Assembly: GCA_964463485.1 (NCBI GenBank)
Contig: CAYXDO010000048.1
Location: forward strand, 1-64,000
Source of the DNA: CAYXDO01 sp964463485
Lineage (GTDB): Bacteria; Myxococcota; Kuafuiibacteriia; Kuafuiibacteriales; Kuafuiibacteriaceae
Reading direction: 5' to 3'
DNA length: 64,000 nucleotides
This document shows positions 1 to 8,822 of this stretch, piece after piece (position 1 is the stretch's first letter; every line of letters starts with the position of its first letter). Made by a program: the position numbers and the translations under genes. A model generated the notes under the pieces. That model was not told the DNA's origin, made no database searches, and saw only the letters and a list, made by a program, of their open reading frames with translations.

Positions 1-106
1 GACCAACTCCCCCCGCAGCGCACTCAGAGCCAGGCCCGGCTGCACCCATCTGATTAGATCCCGCAGCCTCGATGGTTGCTTCGGAGAGCGAGGCAACGTC
101 ACTCAT
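1..106 (-). CDS. Possible N-terminal fragment of an unknown protein
   Basis: An ATG-initiated reading frame on the minus strand starts at 106 and stays open to the window edge for about 35 codons (start MSDVASLSEATIEAAGS). It lies 22 bp downstream of the arfB stop and reads in the same direction, so it could be the next gene of that transcript. The visible residues are small and Gly/Ala/Ser-rich, with no recognisable domain. It is too short to tell a real gene from chance coding in GC-rich DNA. Confidence 0.3.
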   Translation of the reverse strand, partial: MSDVASLSEATIEAAGSNQMGAAGPGSECAAGGVG

Positions 107-128
107 CCGCCGCACCGCAATTGTCATA

Positions 129-566
129 TCACTCGTCGGGAGGACTCTGCCGAGAACGCTTACGCTGAGTCGTGTGTCGTTTCTCGGCCAGCCGCCGCTC
201 CTTGGACCCTGCCGAGGGTCGCGTCTTTTTCCGGGGTGGATCTCGGTGCCAGGCGTCCTGCAACAGCCGCTCGAGCCGGTCGAGGGCCTCGCGGAGGTTC
301 TGCTCGCGCTCGCGATGACGCCCGCACGAAACCAAGATCTCCCCCGAACGGGTGAGTCGCCGCGCGAGCTTCTCGAGCACGCGCGCCTTCGAGGCCGCGT
401 CGATCGACGATGTCGCACTCAACGCCAGCCGCAAGGTGACCCGTGTCTCGGTCTTGTTCACGTGCTGTCCGCCAGGCCCCGACGACCGGCTCGTCTCGAC
501 CTGAATCTCCGAGATGGGAATGACGATCCCAGCAGCGATCGTGAGGAAGGAGTCTTCTGCGCCCAC
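129..566 (-). CDS. arfB: Peptidyl-tRNA hydrolase ArfB (YaeJ/ICT1 family ribosome rescue factor)
   Basis: The 145-residue protein is a stand-alone class-I release-factor catalytic domain. It contains the peptidyl-tRNA hydrolysis motif GGQ in the context SSGPGGQHVNKTETRVTLR, near residues 30-46, followed by a Lys/Arg-rich tail (KKTRPSAGSKERR, KRHTTQRKRSRQ). In the ArfB family that basic tail enters the empty mRNA channel of ribosomes stalled on non-stop messages, and the GGQ then releases the nascent chain. No codon-recognition domain is present, which separates it from RF1/RF2, and the length matches the family. The start is a GTG 12 bp downstream of the S46 peptidase stop, so the two are probably cotranscribed without an evident functional link. 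Confidence 0.9.
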   Translation of the reverse strand: MGAEDSFLTIAAGIVIPISEIQVETSRSSGPGGQHVNKTETRVTLRLALSATSSIDAASKARVLEKLARRLTRSGEILVSCGRHREREQNLREALDRLERLLQDAWHRDPPRKKTRPSAGSKERRLAEKRHTTQRKRSRQSPPDE

Positions 567-578
567 GGGATCTCTGGC

Positions 579-2627
579 TCAGCGAACGCCAGCCTCCTTC
601 AAGATTCTGTTTGCGCCGTAGATCCGGTCGAGTGATTCGGTGATGGCACGAACGTCGACCGCGACGGTGCGGTTGGTCGCGGCCTCGAACCCATAGTCAC
701 CGCCCAACGAGAAGATGTTGCCGTCGAAGACGAGCCCGACGAGCTCCCCATTCTTGTCGATGACCGGGGAGCCTGAGTTGCCGCCGATGATGTCGTTGTC
801 CGTCACGAAGTTGAAAGGAGTGTCGAGGGCGAGCTTCTTTTCGGCCCGGAGCCAGGACAGCGGGAGCGCGAAGGGGTCGCTCCCCGTGGCCCGCGTGAAG
901 GCTCCGCCCAAGGTTGTGAAGGGCGCGATCGGCTTGCCGTTGTCCTGATAGCCGCGCACACGGCCGTAGGAGAGCCGAAGCGTGAAGGTCGCGTCGGGAT
1001 AGGTCGACGTACCCAGCACCGCAAAGCGCGCCCGCGAGATCCGCTCCTGGGCGCGCAGAATCGGTGCTTCGACCTCGTCCTCCATCCGCTTCCTCACCGC
1101 GCGAGCGTCTTTGTCGACGAGCTTGGCGAGGGCGATCATCGGGTCGTTCGAAGTCTCGATGGCCTTCGCGCCTCCGTTCATGAGGTGTTTGCGGACGTCG
1201 AGCTTGGCAAGCTTGGTGCCGCGGACCAGGCGGATGGCGAGCGCTCGCGGAGAGTCCTTGCCGAGCACCATCTTCACGAAGGGATCGTCTGCGCCGAGCT
1301 CTTCGCGGAGCTTGGTCAGTGAGTAGGTAAGCGAGGTGATTTCGAGCTCCGGGTAGATCGGCGCGTTGGCGGTGAGCTCCGCGCGGACCGCCGGAAGGCG
1401 AGAGTCCGTGAAGTCTTCCAGTCGCTCCCCATTGGGCTTGGCGGTCTCTTCGGCGAGCCGAACGAGCGTCCGTGCGTGCCCGAACAAATCGGACAAGAAC
1501 CCACGCGACTCCTTGAAGAAATAGTCGGTGCGGATCTGACGGAGGGTCCCCACGGCTCGTTCGATCTCTTCGAAGGCCGAACCCACGTCCTTTTGGAGCT
1601 CCGGTCGCTTGGCGATCTCGTCGCGCAGGCTCTTCTGACGAGCGACTTTGCTCTCGAAGAGCGCCGGGTCGAGCAACGCCGCGTGCTCACCGCGATAGGC
1701 CTTGAAGGAGTTCTCGACGTAGAACAGCCAAGTACGCGCGATACGCGCCTGCTCTTTTCCGCGCGCAGAAAACTCCGAGAGCACGCCGCGCAGCTCGGCG
1801 AGCCAAATGAGCCGCGCAGGGAGATTCACGTCACGTTGATAGGTGATCTCAGCCACCGTCTCGAGCCTCCGAGTAGAGCCTGGGTTTCCGACGACAAAAG
1901 TCGGATCGAGGTCTTTGAGGCCACTCTTGGACCAAGCGAGGTGGTGATCGAAGTGCGCCGGTTTTCCGTCCTGATAAATACGCACCATCGCCATGTCGAG
2001 GTCATAACGCGGGAACTCGAAGTTGTCCGGATCGCCGCCGAAGAAAGCGATGGCGAGCTCGGGAGCGAAGACCAGGCGTACGTCTTGAAATCTGCGGTAG
2101 GTATACAACGCGTACTTACCGCCTTGGTACAGCGTCACGACGTCGCACCGAGTGGCGTCGTCCTTGGCACAGGCCTTTTCGATGGCGGCGATCTCGGCTT
2201 TGCGGGCGTCGGCGAATTTTTCGCCCTCGAGTCCCTTGGTGGCGCTCTGGATTCTGGCGGTCACGTCGGAGATGTCGACGAGTTGGTTGGCTTCCATGGC
2301 CGGGCAGACTTTCTCTTCGGTCGTGGATTTCGCGAGGAACCCTCCCTCGACGAAGTTCTTCGCGGGCGTCGAGAGTTTCTCGATGCAGTCGTGAGCGCAG
2401 TGGTGATTGGTGAGCACCAGGCCGTCGGCCGAGATCAAGCTCGCAGAACACCCTCCGGCAAGGCGGATCGCCGAGAGGCGTACATGATCCAGCCACTCCT
2501 TTCCGGGCGTGAATCCGTAGGCCCCTACTCGGTCGGCTGGGAATTGATCGAAGGTCCACATGCCCTCGTCAGCCAAAGCGACGGAGGGGTACAGGGTGAG
2601 AGCGAGAGCCCAAGTTCTGGCGCGCAT
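579..2627 (-). CDS. S46 family dipeptidyl peptidase (DPP7-like)
   Basis: The 682-residue protein begins with a cleavable signal peptide (MRARTWALALTLYPSVALA/DEG), so it is exported to the periplasm or outer membrane. It shows the S46 hallmarks: the catalytic His in GLVLTNHHC (about residues 69-77) and the nucleophile in GGNSGSPV (Ser618), with length and domain order usual for DPP7/DPP11. These enzymes remove dipeptides from peptide N-termini. The residue after FD in the C-terminal FDGN (about 636) is Gly. In known members Gly there goes with the DPP7 preference for hydrophobic P1 residues and Arg with the DPP11 acidic preference, so DPP7-like specificity is inferred. arfB follows 12 bp downstream; upstream is a 465-bp non-coding repeat region. 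Confidence 0.9.
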   Translation of the reverse strand: MRARTWALALTLYPSVALADEGMWTFDQFPADRVGAYGFTPGKEWLDHVRLSAIRLAGGCSASLISADGLVLTNHHCAHDCIEKLSTPAKNFVEGGFLAKSTTEEKVCPAMEANQLVDISDVTARIQSATKGLEGEKFADARKAEIAAIEKACAKDDATRCDVVTLYQGGKYALYTYRRFQDVRLVFAPELAIAFFGGDPDNFEFPRYDLDMAMVRIYQDGKPAHFDHHLAWSKSGLKDLDPTFVVGNPGSTRRLETVAEITYQRDVNLPARLIWLAELRGVLSEFSARGKEQARIARTWLFYVENSFKAYRGEHAALLDPALFESKVARQKSLRDEIAKRPELQKDVGSAFEEIERAVGTLRQIRTDYFFKESRGFLSDLFGHARTLVRLAEETAKPNGERLEDFTDSRLPAVRAELTANAPIYPELEITSLTYSLTKLREELGADDPFVKMVLGKDSPRALAIRLVRGTKLAKLDVRKHLMNGGAKAIETSNDPMIALAKLVDKDARAVRKRMEDEVEAPILRAQERISRARFAVLGTSTYPDATFTLRLSYGRVRGYQDNGKPIAPFTTLGGAFTRATGSDPFALPLSWLRAEKKLALDTPFNFVTDNDIIGGNSGSPVIDKNGELVGLVFDGNIFSLGGDYGFEAATNRTVAVDVRAITESLDRIYGANRILKEAGVR

Positions 2628-2819
2628 CGGTCATGGAGAAACCAGAGTTGGTGGAGCGGGTCAACTGCCCAGGAAGCTGAGTACGGGAGACTGAATACGG
2701 TCCCCAAACGTGGGTCACTCGAACACCGAACAGCGCTAGAACACCGAACAGTCAGCAGCTCGCCGAAGAGGGATTCCGAAACTGATGCGCTGCGATCGAT
2801 CCCAGGGGGTCCGCGAGGT

Positions 2820-3090
2820 TTAGGCGCAGGCAAGATGCCTGCGCTCCCAGCGGTCCGCGACGCTTACTCTCGGAGGCCAGTCCGTGAAACTTCGGCCTGC
2901 GCTCCCAGGGGTCCGCGACGCTTACTCTCGGAGGCCAGTCCGCGAAGCTTAGGCCTGCGCTCCCAGGGGTCCGCGACGCTTACTCTCGGAGGCCAGTCCG
3001 CGAAACTTAGGCGCAGGCAAGATGCCTGCGCTCCCAGGGGTCCGCGCTCCCAGGGGTCCGCGCTCCCAGGGCTCCCAGGGGGATGCCTGC
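2820..3090. repeat. Tandem ~58-bp repeat tract with hairpin units
   Basis: The non-coding stretch 2628-3092 holds no credible gene; its right part is repetitive. The phrase tgcgctcccag starts at 2840, 2898 and 2956 (58-bp period) and again at 3027, where a 13-bp insertion lengthens the last unit. Each unit also carries cgacgcttactctcggagg. Two perfect 9-bp inverted repeats (gcgcaggca, loop aga, tgcctgcgc) lie at 2824-2844 and 3011-3031. The tract ends with near-copies of a 16-bp phrase, ctcccaggggtccgcg. Units are contiguous with no unique spacers, so this is a REP/tandem-repeat element and not a CRISPR. It separates two minus-strand genes and could fold in RNA. Part 2628-2800 shows nothing recognisable. 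Confidence 0.8.
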
Positions 3091-3092
3091 GC

Positions 3093-3818
3093 TTACTCGG
3101 GTCCTTTGTCCTCTTCGGAGTAGTCGCGGGTCACCGTGAATGCGGCTCCCTTGGCCGTCATTTTGACGAAGGCGACCTTGACCTCGCGTTCGAAGCGGAA
3201 GCCGACGACCTCGCGAACCTCGCAAGAGGAGACCTTGGTGTCGAAGAGCTTCTGCTCCTCGGGCGTCATTTCGGCCCAGACCTCGGGATCTTGCTCGGCG
3301 TCGCACGCTTCGGCGGCGTTGGTTTGCCGGAATTTGAGGTTGATGGCTTCGTGGTACGGGACGATCTCTTCGCGCTGGATCTTGAACGACTTGGCGCGCA
3401 CGAGGCTCATGACCGCGTTCTTGACGGCGCCCGCGTTCGTTCCGGTCGCGCCCTTGGCGGTGAGCTCCTCCGCGAAGTCCTTTCTGACTTGTTTGACCTC
3501 GGCCTCGATCTTGGAAACCTGCAGCTTCACCCAGCCGAAGAGGCCGCCGTATCCGAGCGCACCGATCACGAGGAGCGAGAAGATCTTGCTGCCGATCCCG
3601 CCGGTGACTTTGTCCTTCTGAGCCTTCTTGGCGAGCTGCTTGAATTGGTCCGCATCGGGCGCAGGCTTGCCCACCGGTCCGCGGGGCTCGTTGAACGCGT
3701 CTTCGGTCGGCTCGAATGCCGACGGAGGTGGCGGAGCCCGTTTCTTGTTGGGGTCCTCGTCGAGCGAGAGCCCGAGCTTGGCCATCTCTTCGTCAGAGAA
3801 TTCGGCGTCGTCGACCAT
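3093..3818 (-). CDS. Single-pass membrane protein of unknown function
   Basis: The start is set at the ATG at 3818 (MVDDAEFSDEEMAKLGL); the longer open frame upstream reads as shadow sequence. The 241-residue protein has an acidic, Pro-rich cytoplasmic N-terminus (about 1-70), one transmembrane helix near residues 78-97 (KIFSLLVIGALGYGGLFGWV), then an extracytoplasmic domain opening with a heptad-like segment (KIEAEVKQVRKDFAEEL) and containing two Cys (EACDAEQ, SSCEVRE) that could form a disulphide. No family is recognised. The layout resembles the membrane protein at 31989-32744 (charged N-terminus, one helix, alpha/beta periplasmic part), but clear sequence identity is not visible. The tandem repeat tract follows its stop. 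Confidence 0.75.
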   Translation of the reverse strand: MVDDAEFSDEEMAKLGLSLDEDPNKKRAPPPPSAFEPTEDAFNEPRGPVGKPAPDADQFKQLAKKAQKDKVTGGIGSKIFSLLVIGALGYGGLFGWVKLQVSKIEAEVKQVRKDFAEELTAKGATGTNAGAVKNAVMSLVRAKSFKIQREEIVPYHEAINLKFRQTNAAEACDAEQDPEVWAEMTPEEQKLFDTKVSSCEVREVVGFRFEREVKVAFVKMTAKGAAFTVTRDYSEEDKGPE

Positions 3819-3898
3819 GACGCTCGACACGGTACTCCGGCTATCGGTGGGCGAGCAACCCGAGGGCGCGCGGCGACTCTCTTTTTCCGAGGGTCGGC

Positions 3899-4591
3899 TC
3901 AGGCGCCGAGACCACACCCGAGGAACAAGGCCAGGCTCGAGAGTTGATTCTCGTTCAAGGGCGAGGCCTGCCCGCCGAGCGACAAGACGCGAGCCATCAT
4001 GGAGACGCGCGCGGAGTTCTCCAGGATCTCCAAGCGGTCGTAAGCTTCGGCCAGCGTCTTCCCTACGGTGATCGAACCGTGCCGCTCCATGAGGAGCGCG
4101 ACCGCCGTTCGAATCGGCTCGCGGAGCGCCTCGGGCACCTCTTGGGTCGTCGGAGTCGTGTAGCGCAGCGTCACGATCTCGCCCAAGGCGCACAAGGTCT
4201 CGGGCATGAGCGGGGCCGCCAGCGAAAGGCCCGCGATCGTGTGCGCCACGGCGCACGGAGGGTGCGCGTGAACCACGGCAGTGACGTCGGGTCGCTCCGC
4301 GTATACGACGACGTGCATCGCGATCTCGGCGGAAGCTCGGGCGCTCTCGCCACGCACGGGCCGCCCGGACAAATCGCAGACTACGAGCTCCTGCGGGTCC
4401 AAGAACCCTTTGCGCGCACCGCTCGGCGTGACGAGGATTCGATTCTCACCCACCCGAACCGAGACGTTGCCGTCGGACGCGACGATATAGCCGCGAGCGT
4501 GCATCCTCGTGCAGACCTCCACGATCGCTCGTCGCGCTCGAGGCAGGTCAGCCGAATGAGAGAACTCGACAGCCACGCGCGAGGACCACAC
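3899..4591 (-). CDS. Class II aldolase/adducin family protein
   Basis: The 230-residue protein has the class II aldolase fold markers: the substrate loop SDGNVSVRV near residue 39, the TPSG motif, the zinc-binding VVHAHPP around residue 105, and a later His in MERHGSITVG where the family supplies another metal ligand. Relatives include L-fuculose-phosphate and L-ribulose-phosphate enzymes, which cleave or epimerise sugar phosphates with a divalent metal; the substrate cannot be read from sequence. An acidic residue (MPETLC) occupies the position expected for the catalytic acid. It starts 27 bp after the M23 lipoprotein stop on the same strand and is probably cotranscribed, although the two roles have no obvious link. 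Confidence 0.8.
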   Translation of the reverse strand: MWSSRVAVEFSHSADLPRARRAIVEVCTRMHARGYIVASDGNVSVRVGENRILVTPSGARKGFLDPQELVVCDLSGRPVRGESARASAEIAMHVVVYAERPDVTAVVHAHPPCAVAHTIAGLSLAAPLMPETLCALGEIVTLRYTTPTTQEVPEALREPIRTAVALLMERHGSITVGKTLAEAYDRLEILENSARVSMMARVLSLGGQASPLNENQLSSLALFLGCGLGA

Positions 4592-4618
4592 CGCAGGCGC
4601 GTCCCAGACGCAACGCTC

Positions 4619-5923
4619 TCAAGGAGGCTGCGAGCGCGTCGAGGTCGTCGTCGTCGCCACCAAGCTCGCGTCGATCGCCGAGCCATCGAGCGATCGGACA
4701 AACGGCGCGATGGCGCGCAAAAACGCAGGGAGCTCCGAGGGCTCGATCGGAGGAGCGGGCGGTACCGAGACTTGGAGCGGGTTGATGTGACGCCCGTTCT
4801 TGAGCACCTCGAAATGCAGATGGGGGCCCGTCGCCAAACCGGTCATCCCGAGATAACCGACGACTTGCTTCTGCGAGACGTGGGCCCCGCGACGAAGCCC
4901 TCGGGCGAAGCCGTTGAGATGTGCATAACGGGACTCGAAACCGTTGCTGTGTTGGACGATCACGACGTTCCCGTAGCCGCCGCGTTTGCCGACGAACTCG
5001 ACCCTGCCGTCCCCCATCGCCCAGATCGCGGTGTTCATGGGCGCCCCATAGTCGACGCCCTGGTGAGCTCGTACGTACTCGAGCACCGGATGGCGCCGAA
5101 GACCGAAGCGGCTGGTGATGCTCGAAAATTTCAGAGGTGATTTGAGGAAGGCCTTCTTCACGGAGGTCCCGTCAGCCGTGTAATAGCCGCCGGTCCCGGA
5201 GAGGCCGACGTACCAAAAGGAACGAAAGGCCCTGCCCGAGAGCGCCATCCTATACTCGGCGGCGAGCACATTGCCGTAGCCAAGGGGCACGCCATCCGCG
5301 CGCTTCTTCTCGACGATCACGGAGAACCGGTCACCTTCTTGAGTCTCCGTGAAAAAGTCGATGTCCCACGCGAACAGCTCCGCAAAGGCGACCGTGAGCG
5401 CGGGAGTCTCTCCCGCAGCATCCATCGCGGCATAGAGCGAGTAGTCGATGACGCCCGTGACCATGGCCAGCGTGATGGATCGCTCGGCGTTTTCTTTTGA
5501 GCTCGAAAGAAGACCGTCGGATCCGCGATGGACGTGAAACACTTCGCCGGGACCGGCGACGTAACGCAGCCACGCGAGCCTCCCGTCGGGACCTTTGATG
5601 ATCTCGAAGGTTTGACCGGGCCGCAGGAGTCTCACGTCGAAGACGCCGCCGAACGCTCGAGCAATTTCGTCGACATCGGACGGACCGAGCTCGAGCCGAT
5701 CGAGCGCCGTGGAGAGGCTGTCACCGTGCTTGATTCGCCCCGTTTCGATCAGCGCGGGCGTGAGCTTCGGGCCCGCGGGAGCGCCGTAGGTCATGGGAAC
5801 GAAGGGGGGTGGAGGTGGAGGCGGCGGCGGTTCGGAAGAGCACCCGAAGATCGCGAGGGACATGAGACTCGAGGCGATCGTTCGACCGATCGTTTGGCCA
5901 ATCGATGACGAGCAACGTATCAA
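4619..5923 (-). CDS. M23/LytM family peptidoglycan endopeptidase, lipoprotein
   Basis: The 434-residue protein has a lipoprotein signal (LAIFGC, Cys28) followed by a nine-proline spacer. Residues about 55-130 form an OapA/LysM-like region (KHGDSLSTALDRL, LRPGQTFEI). The C-terminal LytM domain has the zinc site HxxxD (HQGVDYGAP, His287 and Asp291), a further conserved His in SRYAHL (His335) and HLHFEV (368-372). The order matches MepM-type endopeptidases that cut stem-peptide cross-links during wall growth, and all visible metal ligands are intact, so it is predicted active. It is divergently transcribed from the TrmH-type gene, with only 12 bp between the two start codons. Confidence 0.9.
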   Translation of the reverse strand: MIRCSSSIGQTIGRTIASSLMSLAIFGCSSEPPPPPPPPPFVPMTYGAPAGPKLTPALIETGRIKHGDSLSTALDRLELGPSDVDEIARAFGGVFDVRLLRPGQTFEIIKGPDGRLAWLRYVAGPGEVFHVHRGSDGLLSSSKENAERSITLAMVTGVIDYSLYAAMDAAGETPALTVAFAELFAWDIDFFTETQEGDRFSVIVEKKRADGVPLGYGNVLAAEYRMALSGRAFRSFWYVGLSGTGGYYTADGTSVKKAFLKSPLKFSSITSRFGLRRHPVLEYVRAHQGVDYGAPMNTAIWAMGDGRVEFVGKRGGYGNVVIVQHSNGFESRYAHLNGFARGLRRGAHVSQKQVVGYLGMTGLATGPHLHFEVLKNGRHINPLQVSVPPAPPIEPSELPAFLRAIAPFVRSLDGSAIDASLVATTTTSTRSQPP

Positions 5924-5935
5924 GGAGCGATTTCC

Positions 5936-6742
5936 ATGCTCATCGAGATCACGAGCTTCGAAGACGAGCGCATCGCCGCCTATCGCAACCTGAAGGACGC
6001 ACCCCTCGTCCGCTCAGGTCGCTTCGTCGCGGAAGGGGAGCTCGTGGTCCGCACGCTGCTCGAGTGTGGTCGGCATGATGTGGAGTCCATACTCATGACG
6101 GCCTCGAAGACGGCTCGCAAGGACCTTCTCGAGCTCGTGCCGGAGCAAACTCCGGTCTTCGCGATCGAGCCCGAGGTCATGGAGCGGGTGGCCGGTTTTC
6201 CCGTCCATCGCGGCTTCTTGGCCATTGGACGGGAGCGAGATCGCAGCGTCGAAGCCAAGACCGCGCGCGGGCCCATCGTGGTGCTCGAAGGCCTGTCGAA
6301 CCACGACAACGTGGGAGGGATCTTCAGGAGCGCCGCGGCCTTTCGTGCGGGCGCGGTGTGGATCGACGATCGGACGGCCGATCCATTGTACCGCAAGGCC
6401 CTGCGCGTCTCCATGGGCGCGGCTCTTCGTGTCCCATGGTGGCGCGCGCCGATCCAAGGGCTGATGGCCGAGCTCTCGGCGCGAAGCTTCGCGCGGATCG
6501 CGCTGACACCTAGGGGGGAGGCTGTGCCCTTGCCGATCGTCTCGCGTCGCGTCGCGGCCGAGCGCGTCGCGATCTTGGTTGGAGCCGAAGGTCCCGGGCT
6601 CACCGCCGAAACGCTCGCGGCCGCGGATTTTTGGGCCCGGATTCCGATCGACCCAGAGCTCGACTCCTTGAACGCATCCACCGCGCTGGCGATTGCGTTG
6701 TACGCAGTCAACGAGGCGAAGCAGCCTCTGAGCTCGACCTGA
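5936..6742 (+). CDS. TrmH (SpoU) family RNA 2'-O-methyltransferase
   Basis: The 268-residue protein has the two-part SpoU layout: an N-terminal substrate-binding domain (about 1-100, GRFVAEGELVVRTLLECG) and a SPOUT knot domain. Motif 1 is VVLEGLSNHDNVGGIFRSA (about 118-136), motif 2 is ILVGAEGPGL and motif 3 is IPIDPELDSLNASTALAIA; the conserved Asn, Arg, Glu and SLNAS residues are present. The family methylates ribose 2'-OH of tRNA or rRNA with SAM. The target nucleotide cannot be inferred. The start ATG follows GGAGCGATTTCC with a reasonable Shine-Dalgarno. It shares a very short divergent promoter region with the M23 gene. Confidence 0.88.
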   Translation: MLIEITSFEDERIAAYRNLKDAPLVRSGRFVAEGELVVRTLLECGRHDVESILMTASKTARKDLLELVPEQTPVFAIEPEVMERVAGFPVHRGFLAIGRERDRSVEAKTARGPIVVLEGLSNHDNVGGIFRSAAAFRAGAVWIDDRTADPLYRKALRVSMGAALRVPWWRAPIQGLMAELSARSFARIALTPRGEAVPLPIVSRRVAAERVAILVGAEGPGLTAETLAAADFWARIPIDPELDSLNASTALAIALYAVNEAKQPLSST

Positions 6743-6876
6743 GGAGCTCGCCCCGAGCGAGGCTCGAAGAAGTCCTTCGCTCACAAGCTCCCGAGATGAT
6801 CGAATCGGAAATCAGAGCAACCGCGATCAGAACCACGTAGGATGCGCCGGCGCACGCGCGCAGAGGACTCAGGAAC

Positions 6877-7524
6877 ATGGAACTCGCTCCCAAAGCCCCC
6901 GCCGCCCGCAAGGAGAGCTTGCTCGAGCTCGCGGACGACGACTTCTTCGAGATCACCGTCGAGACGAGCCCGCCAAGGCCCGCCGATCCGGTGCGAGCCG
7001 CGGTTCCGTTCATTCCGTTGGTGGTGCCGCTCACGACGGCTCGGCTGACGCTACGGCCCTATATCCCCGACGACATCGTGCGCATTCACCGAATTTACGG
7101 TGACCCGGAGGTCATGCGTTCGGTGGGTTCAGCAGTCGCGCACACCGTCGACGAGCTCCGAGTTCATTTGGAGCGGCGGATCGGCCACCAGGAGCGTCAC
7201 GGATTCTCTGCGTGGGCGGTGTTCGAGAGCGGAAGCGACGAGCTGGTGGGTGATGCCGGCCTCGTCGAGGTCGAGGGCACGCACGAGATCGAGCTCAGCT
7301 ACCGATTCCGCCGCGACACGTGGGGTCGCGGTTACGCGGCAGAGGTCGCACGCGCGTGGGTCGAGGTCGCGTTTCGAACGATTGGCCTCGACGCCTTGAT
7401 GGCCAGCGTTCCCAAGGAGAATCGCGCCGCCGCGCGGGTGCTCGAGCAGCTCGGTATGGCGCGCTCGTCCGAGACGAGATCGGTGGTGACTTACCGAATT
7501 CTGCGCGACGACTTCGAGGGCTGA
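6877..7524 (+). CDS. GNAT family N-acetyltransferase (RimJ/RimL type)
   Basis: The 215-residue protein has an N-terminal extension of about 45 residues rich in Glu and Pro, then a GNAT domain. It begins LTTARLTLRPYIPDD, typical of the RimJ/RimL subgroup, carries the acetyl-CoA loop RRDTWGRGYAAEVARAWV (near 145-162) and ends with ENRAAARVLEQLGM. Such enzymes acetylate protein N-termini or small amines; the substrate is not predictable. A preceding 134-bp intergenic segment separates it from the TrmH-type gene. It converges on the MBL-fold gene with 11 bp between the stops. Confidence 0.85.
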   Translation: MELAPKAPAARKESLLELADDDFFEITVETSPPRPADPVRAAVPFIPLVVPLTTARLTLRPYIPDDIVRIHRIYGDPEVMRSVGSAVAHTVDELRVHLERRIGHQERHGFSAWAVFESGSDELVGDAGLVEVEGTHEIELSYRFRRDTWGRGYAAEVARAWVEVAFRTIGLDALMASVPKENRAAARVLEQLGMARSSETRSVVTYRILRDDFEG

Positions 7525-7535
7525 GGATTCGCGAT

Positions 7536-8756
7536 TCAGAACAGCTTCAACTGCTCCGCTTGAACGAGCGAGTAGACCTTCTTGCCCTTCTGCCGCAACT
7601 GAGACCCGAGCTCTTCGACAAAGCCTCCGGATAGATAAATCTCATTGGCGCCGGTCGCGTCGATGATCTCGAGGAGCTCCGCATGGTCGGGCGCGTTGTC
7701 GAGGGCGAAGGCCGCATCGATTCGATTCTTTGCCGCGAAGCCTGGCTCGACGGCGCGGCCCGTGACGAACGCCGTCTTCGATTTCTTCAACTTCCGAATC
7801 GCTGCGTGCTTCTTCAGGATCGGCGGAAAGATCACGACCTCGTCGCGCGCGGGCGTGCCTTGAAATCGCCTGGAGTTCGGGAGCACGACACCGAATTCCC
7901 GATAGATCTTGGCGATCTCGTAGATCGAACCATGGACGCGCAGCTTGATGCCCGCGTCTCCGAGCACCCGAATCAGCTCTTGAGAGATCCCGATCTGCTC
8001 GGCCAGGAGCACCGGCGTTGCTTGCTCCTCAAAGCATCTCGTCACGAACGCTCTGATCGACTCGACGACCTCGGACCGCGGCGGGAACCGATAAATGGGT
8101 GAGCCGTACGTCGCGGGAATCACGAGCACGTCACACTCGACCGGCTTGCCGCGCTCGACGGTCGCGGAGGGTCGGGTCGAGACGTCGCTCGTATAAACGA
8201 TGCGGCGCCCGTCCTTCTCCACCAAGAGTTGCGCCGATCCGAGCACGTGGCCGGCCGGATGCATCTCGATGGTGAGCGGTCCGAGCGTGAACGGATGTTT
8301 ATAGGGCGACGTAAGCGCTTCGATTCGTCCGCTCTTCCTGGTCAAGATGCGCAACGTCTTGTCGGTCGCGAGGATGCGGCGGTTCTTGCCAGCGAAGTCA
8401 GCGTGCGCGTGCGAGAGAAAGGTCAGGTCTGCGCGGTGCTCGCAGTCGAACCACAACACGGTCCCCGTGAGATGAACGCCGCCGACGAGCTCGAAGGTCC
8501 GACGCGGATCCTCTGGCGGGGTCGGCACGGGGACGGGCGCGGTCCGTTCGAACGGGAGATCCAGATCGCTGACGATGGCAGGTCGCGAAATTTCCTCGCG
8601 ATCGACGATGGCCGTTCCGGCGATTTCGCTCGGATCGGTGGCCCGCTGGCCGCGACGTGCCGGTCGCCCTCGTCGCGAGGGAACGGCCGGTGTGCCGTAC
8701 ACACGGCCGTCGAACAGCTCACCCGACCGGCTCGAGCTGCCGCGTTTGGACGCCAT
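7536..8756 (-). CDS. MBL-fold (beta-CASP-like) exonuclease-type protein
   Basis: The 406-residue protein has a disordered basic N-terminus (about 1-95), then a metallo-beta-lactamase domain. The metal motif reads FLSHAHADFAG, keeping HxHxD but with Phe where the last His of HxHxDH is usual. MHPAGHVLGSAQLLV and YTSDVSTRPS give the further metal ligands. The HPAGHVLGSA phrase is typical of the mRNA-3'-end-processing-like and ligase-associated exonuclease branch. The C-terminal part (about 230-406) resembles the beta-CASP arrangement and ends IYLSGGFVEELGSQLRQKGKKVY. A DNA or RNA nuclease is inferred, and the altered HxHxDH makes activity uncertain. No ligase lies beside it. Confidence 0.8.
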   Translation of the reverse strand: MASKRGSSSRSGELFDGRVYGTPAVPSRRGRPARRGQRATDPSEIAGTAIVDREEISRPAIVSDLDLPFERTAPVPVPTPPEDPRRTFELVGGVHLTGTVLWFDCEHRADLTFLSHAHADFAGKNRRILATDKTLRILTRKSGRIEALTSPYKHPFTLGPLTIEMHPAGHVLGSAQLLVEKDGRRIVYTSDVSTRPSATVERGKPVECDVLVIPATYGSPIYRFPPRSEVVESIRAFVTRCFEEQATPVLLAEQIGISQELIRVLGDAGIKLRVHGSIYEIAKIYREFGVVLPNSRRFQGTPARDEVVIFPPILKKHAAIRKLKKSKTAFVTGRAVEPGFAAKNRIDAAFALDNAPDHAELLEIIDATGANEIYLSGGFVEELGSQLRQKGKKVYSLVQAEQLKLF

Positions 8757-8822
8757 CTGGCGCCCACACTAACCTTCGGATCTTAGGCGCGCAAGGATTG
8801 GCGCCGCGACCGGGGAGGTCGA

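Noticed and set aside
2820..3090. Repeats as a CRISPR array
   Set aside because: Units are contiguous at 58 bp with no unique spacers and no cas genes are nearby.
1476..3947. Long 823-codon plus-strand frame
   Set aside because: It lies antisense to the S46 peptidase and crosses the repeat tract. Its sequence has no homology-like pattern, and GC-rich third positions produce such shadows.
3944..5140. 398-codon plus-strand frame
   Set aside because: It is antisense to the aldolase and M23 genes, both of which have full catalytic motifs.
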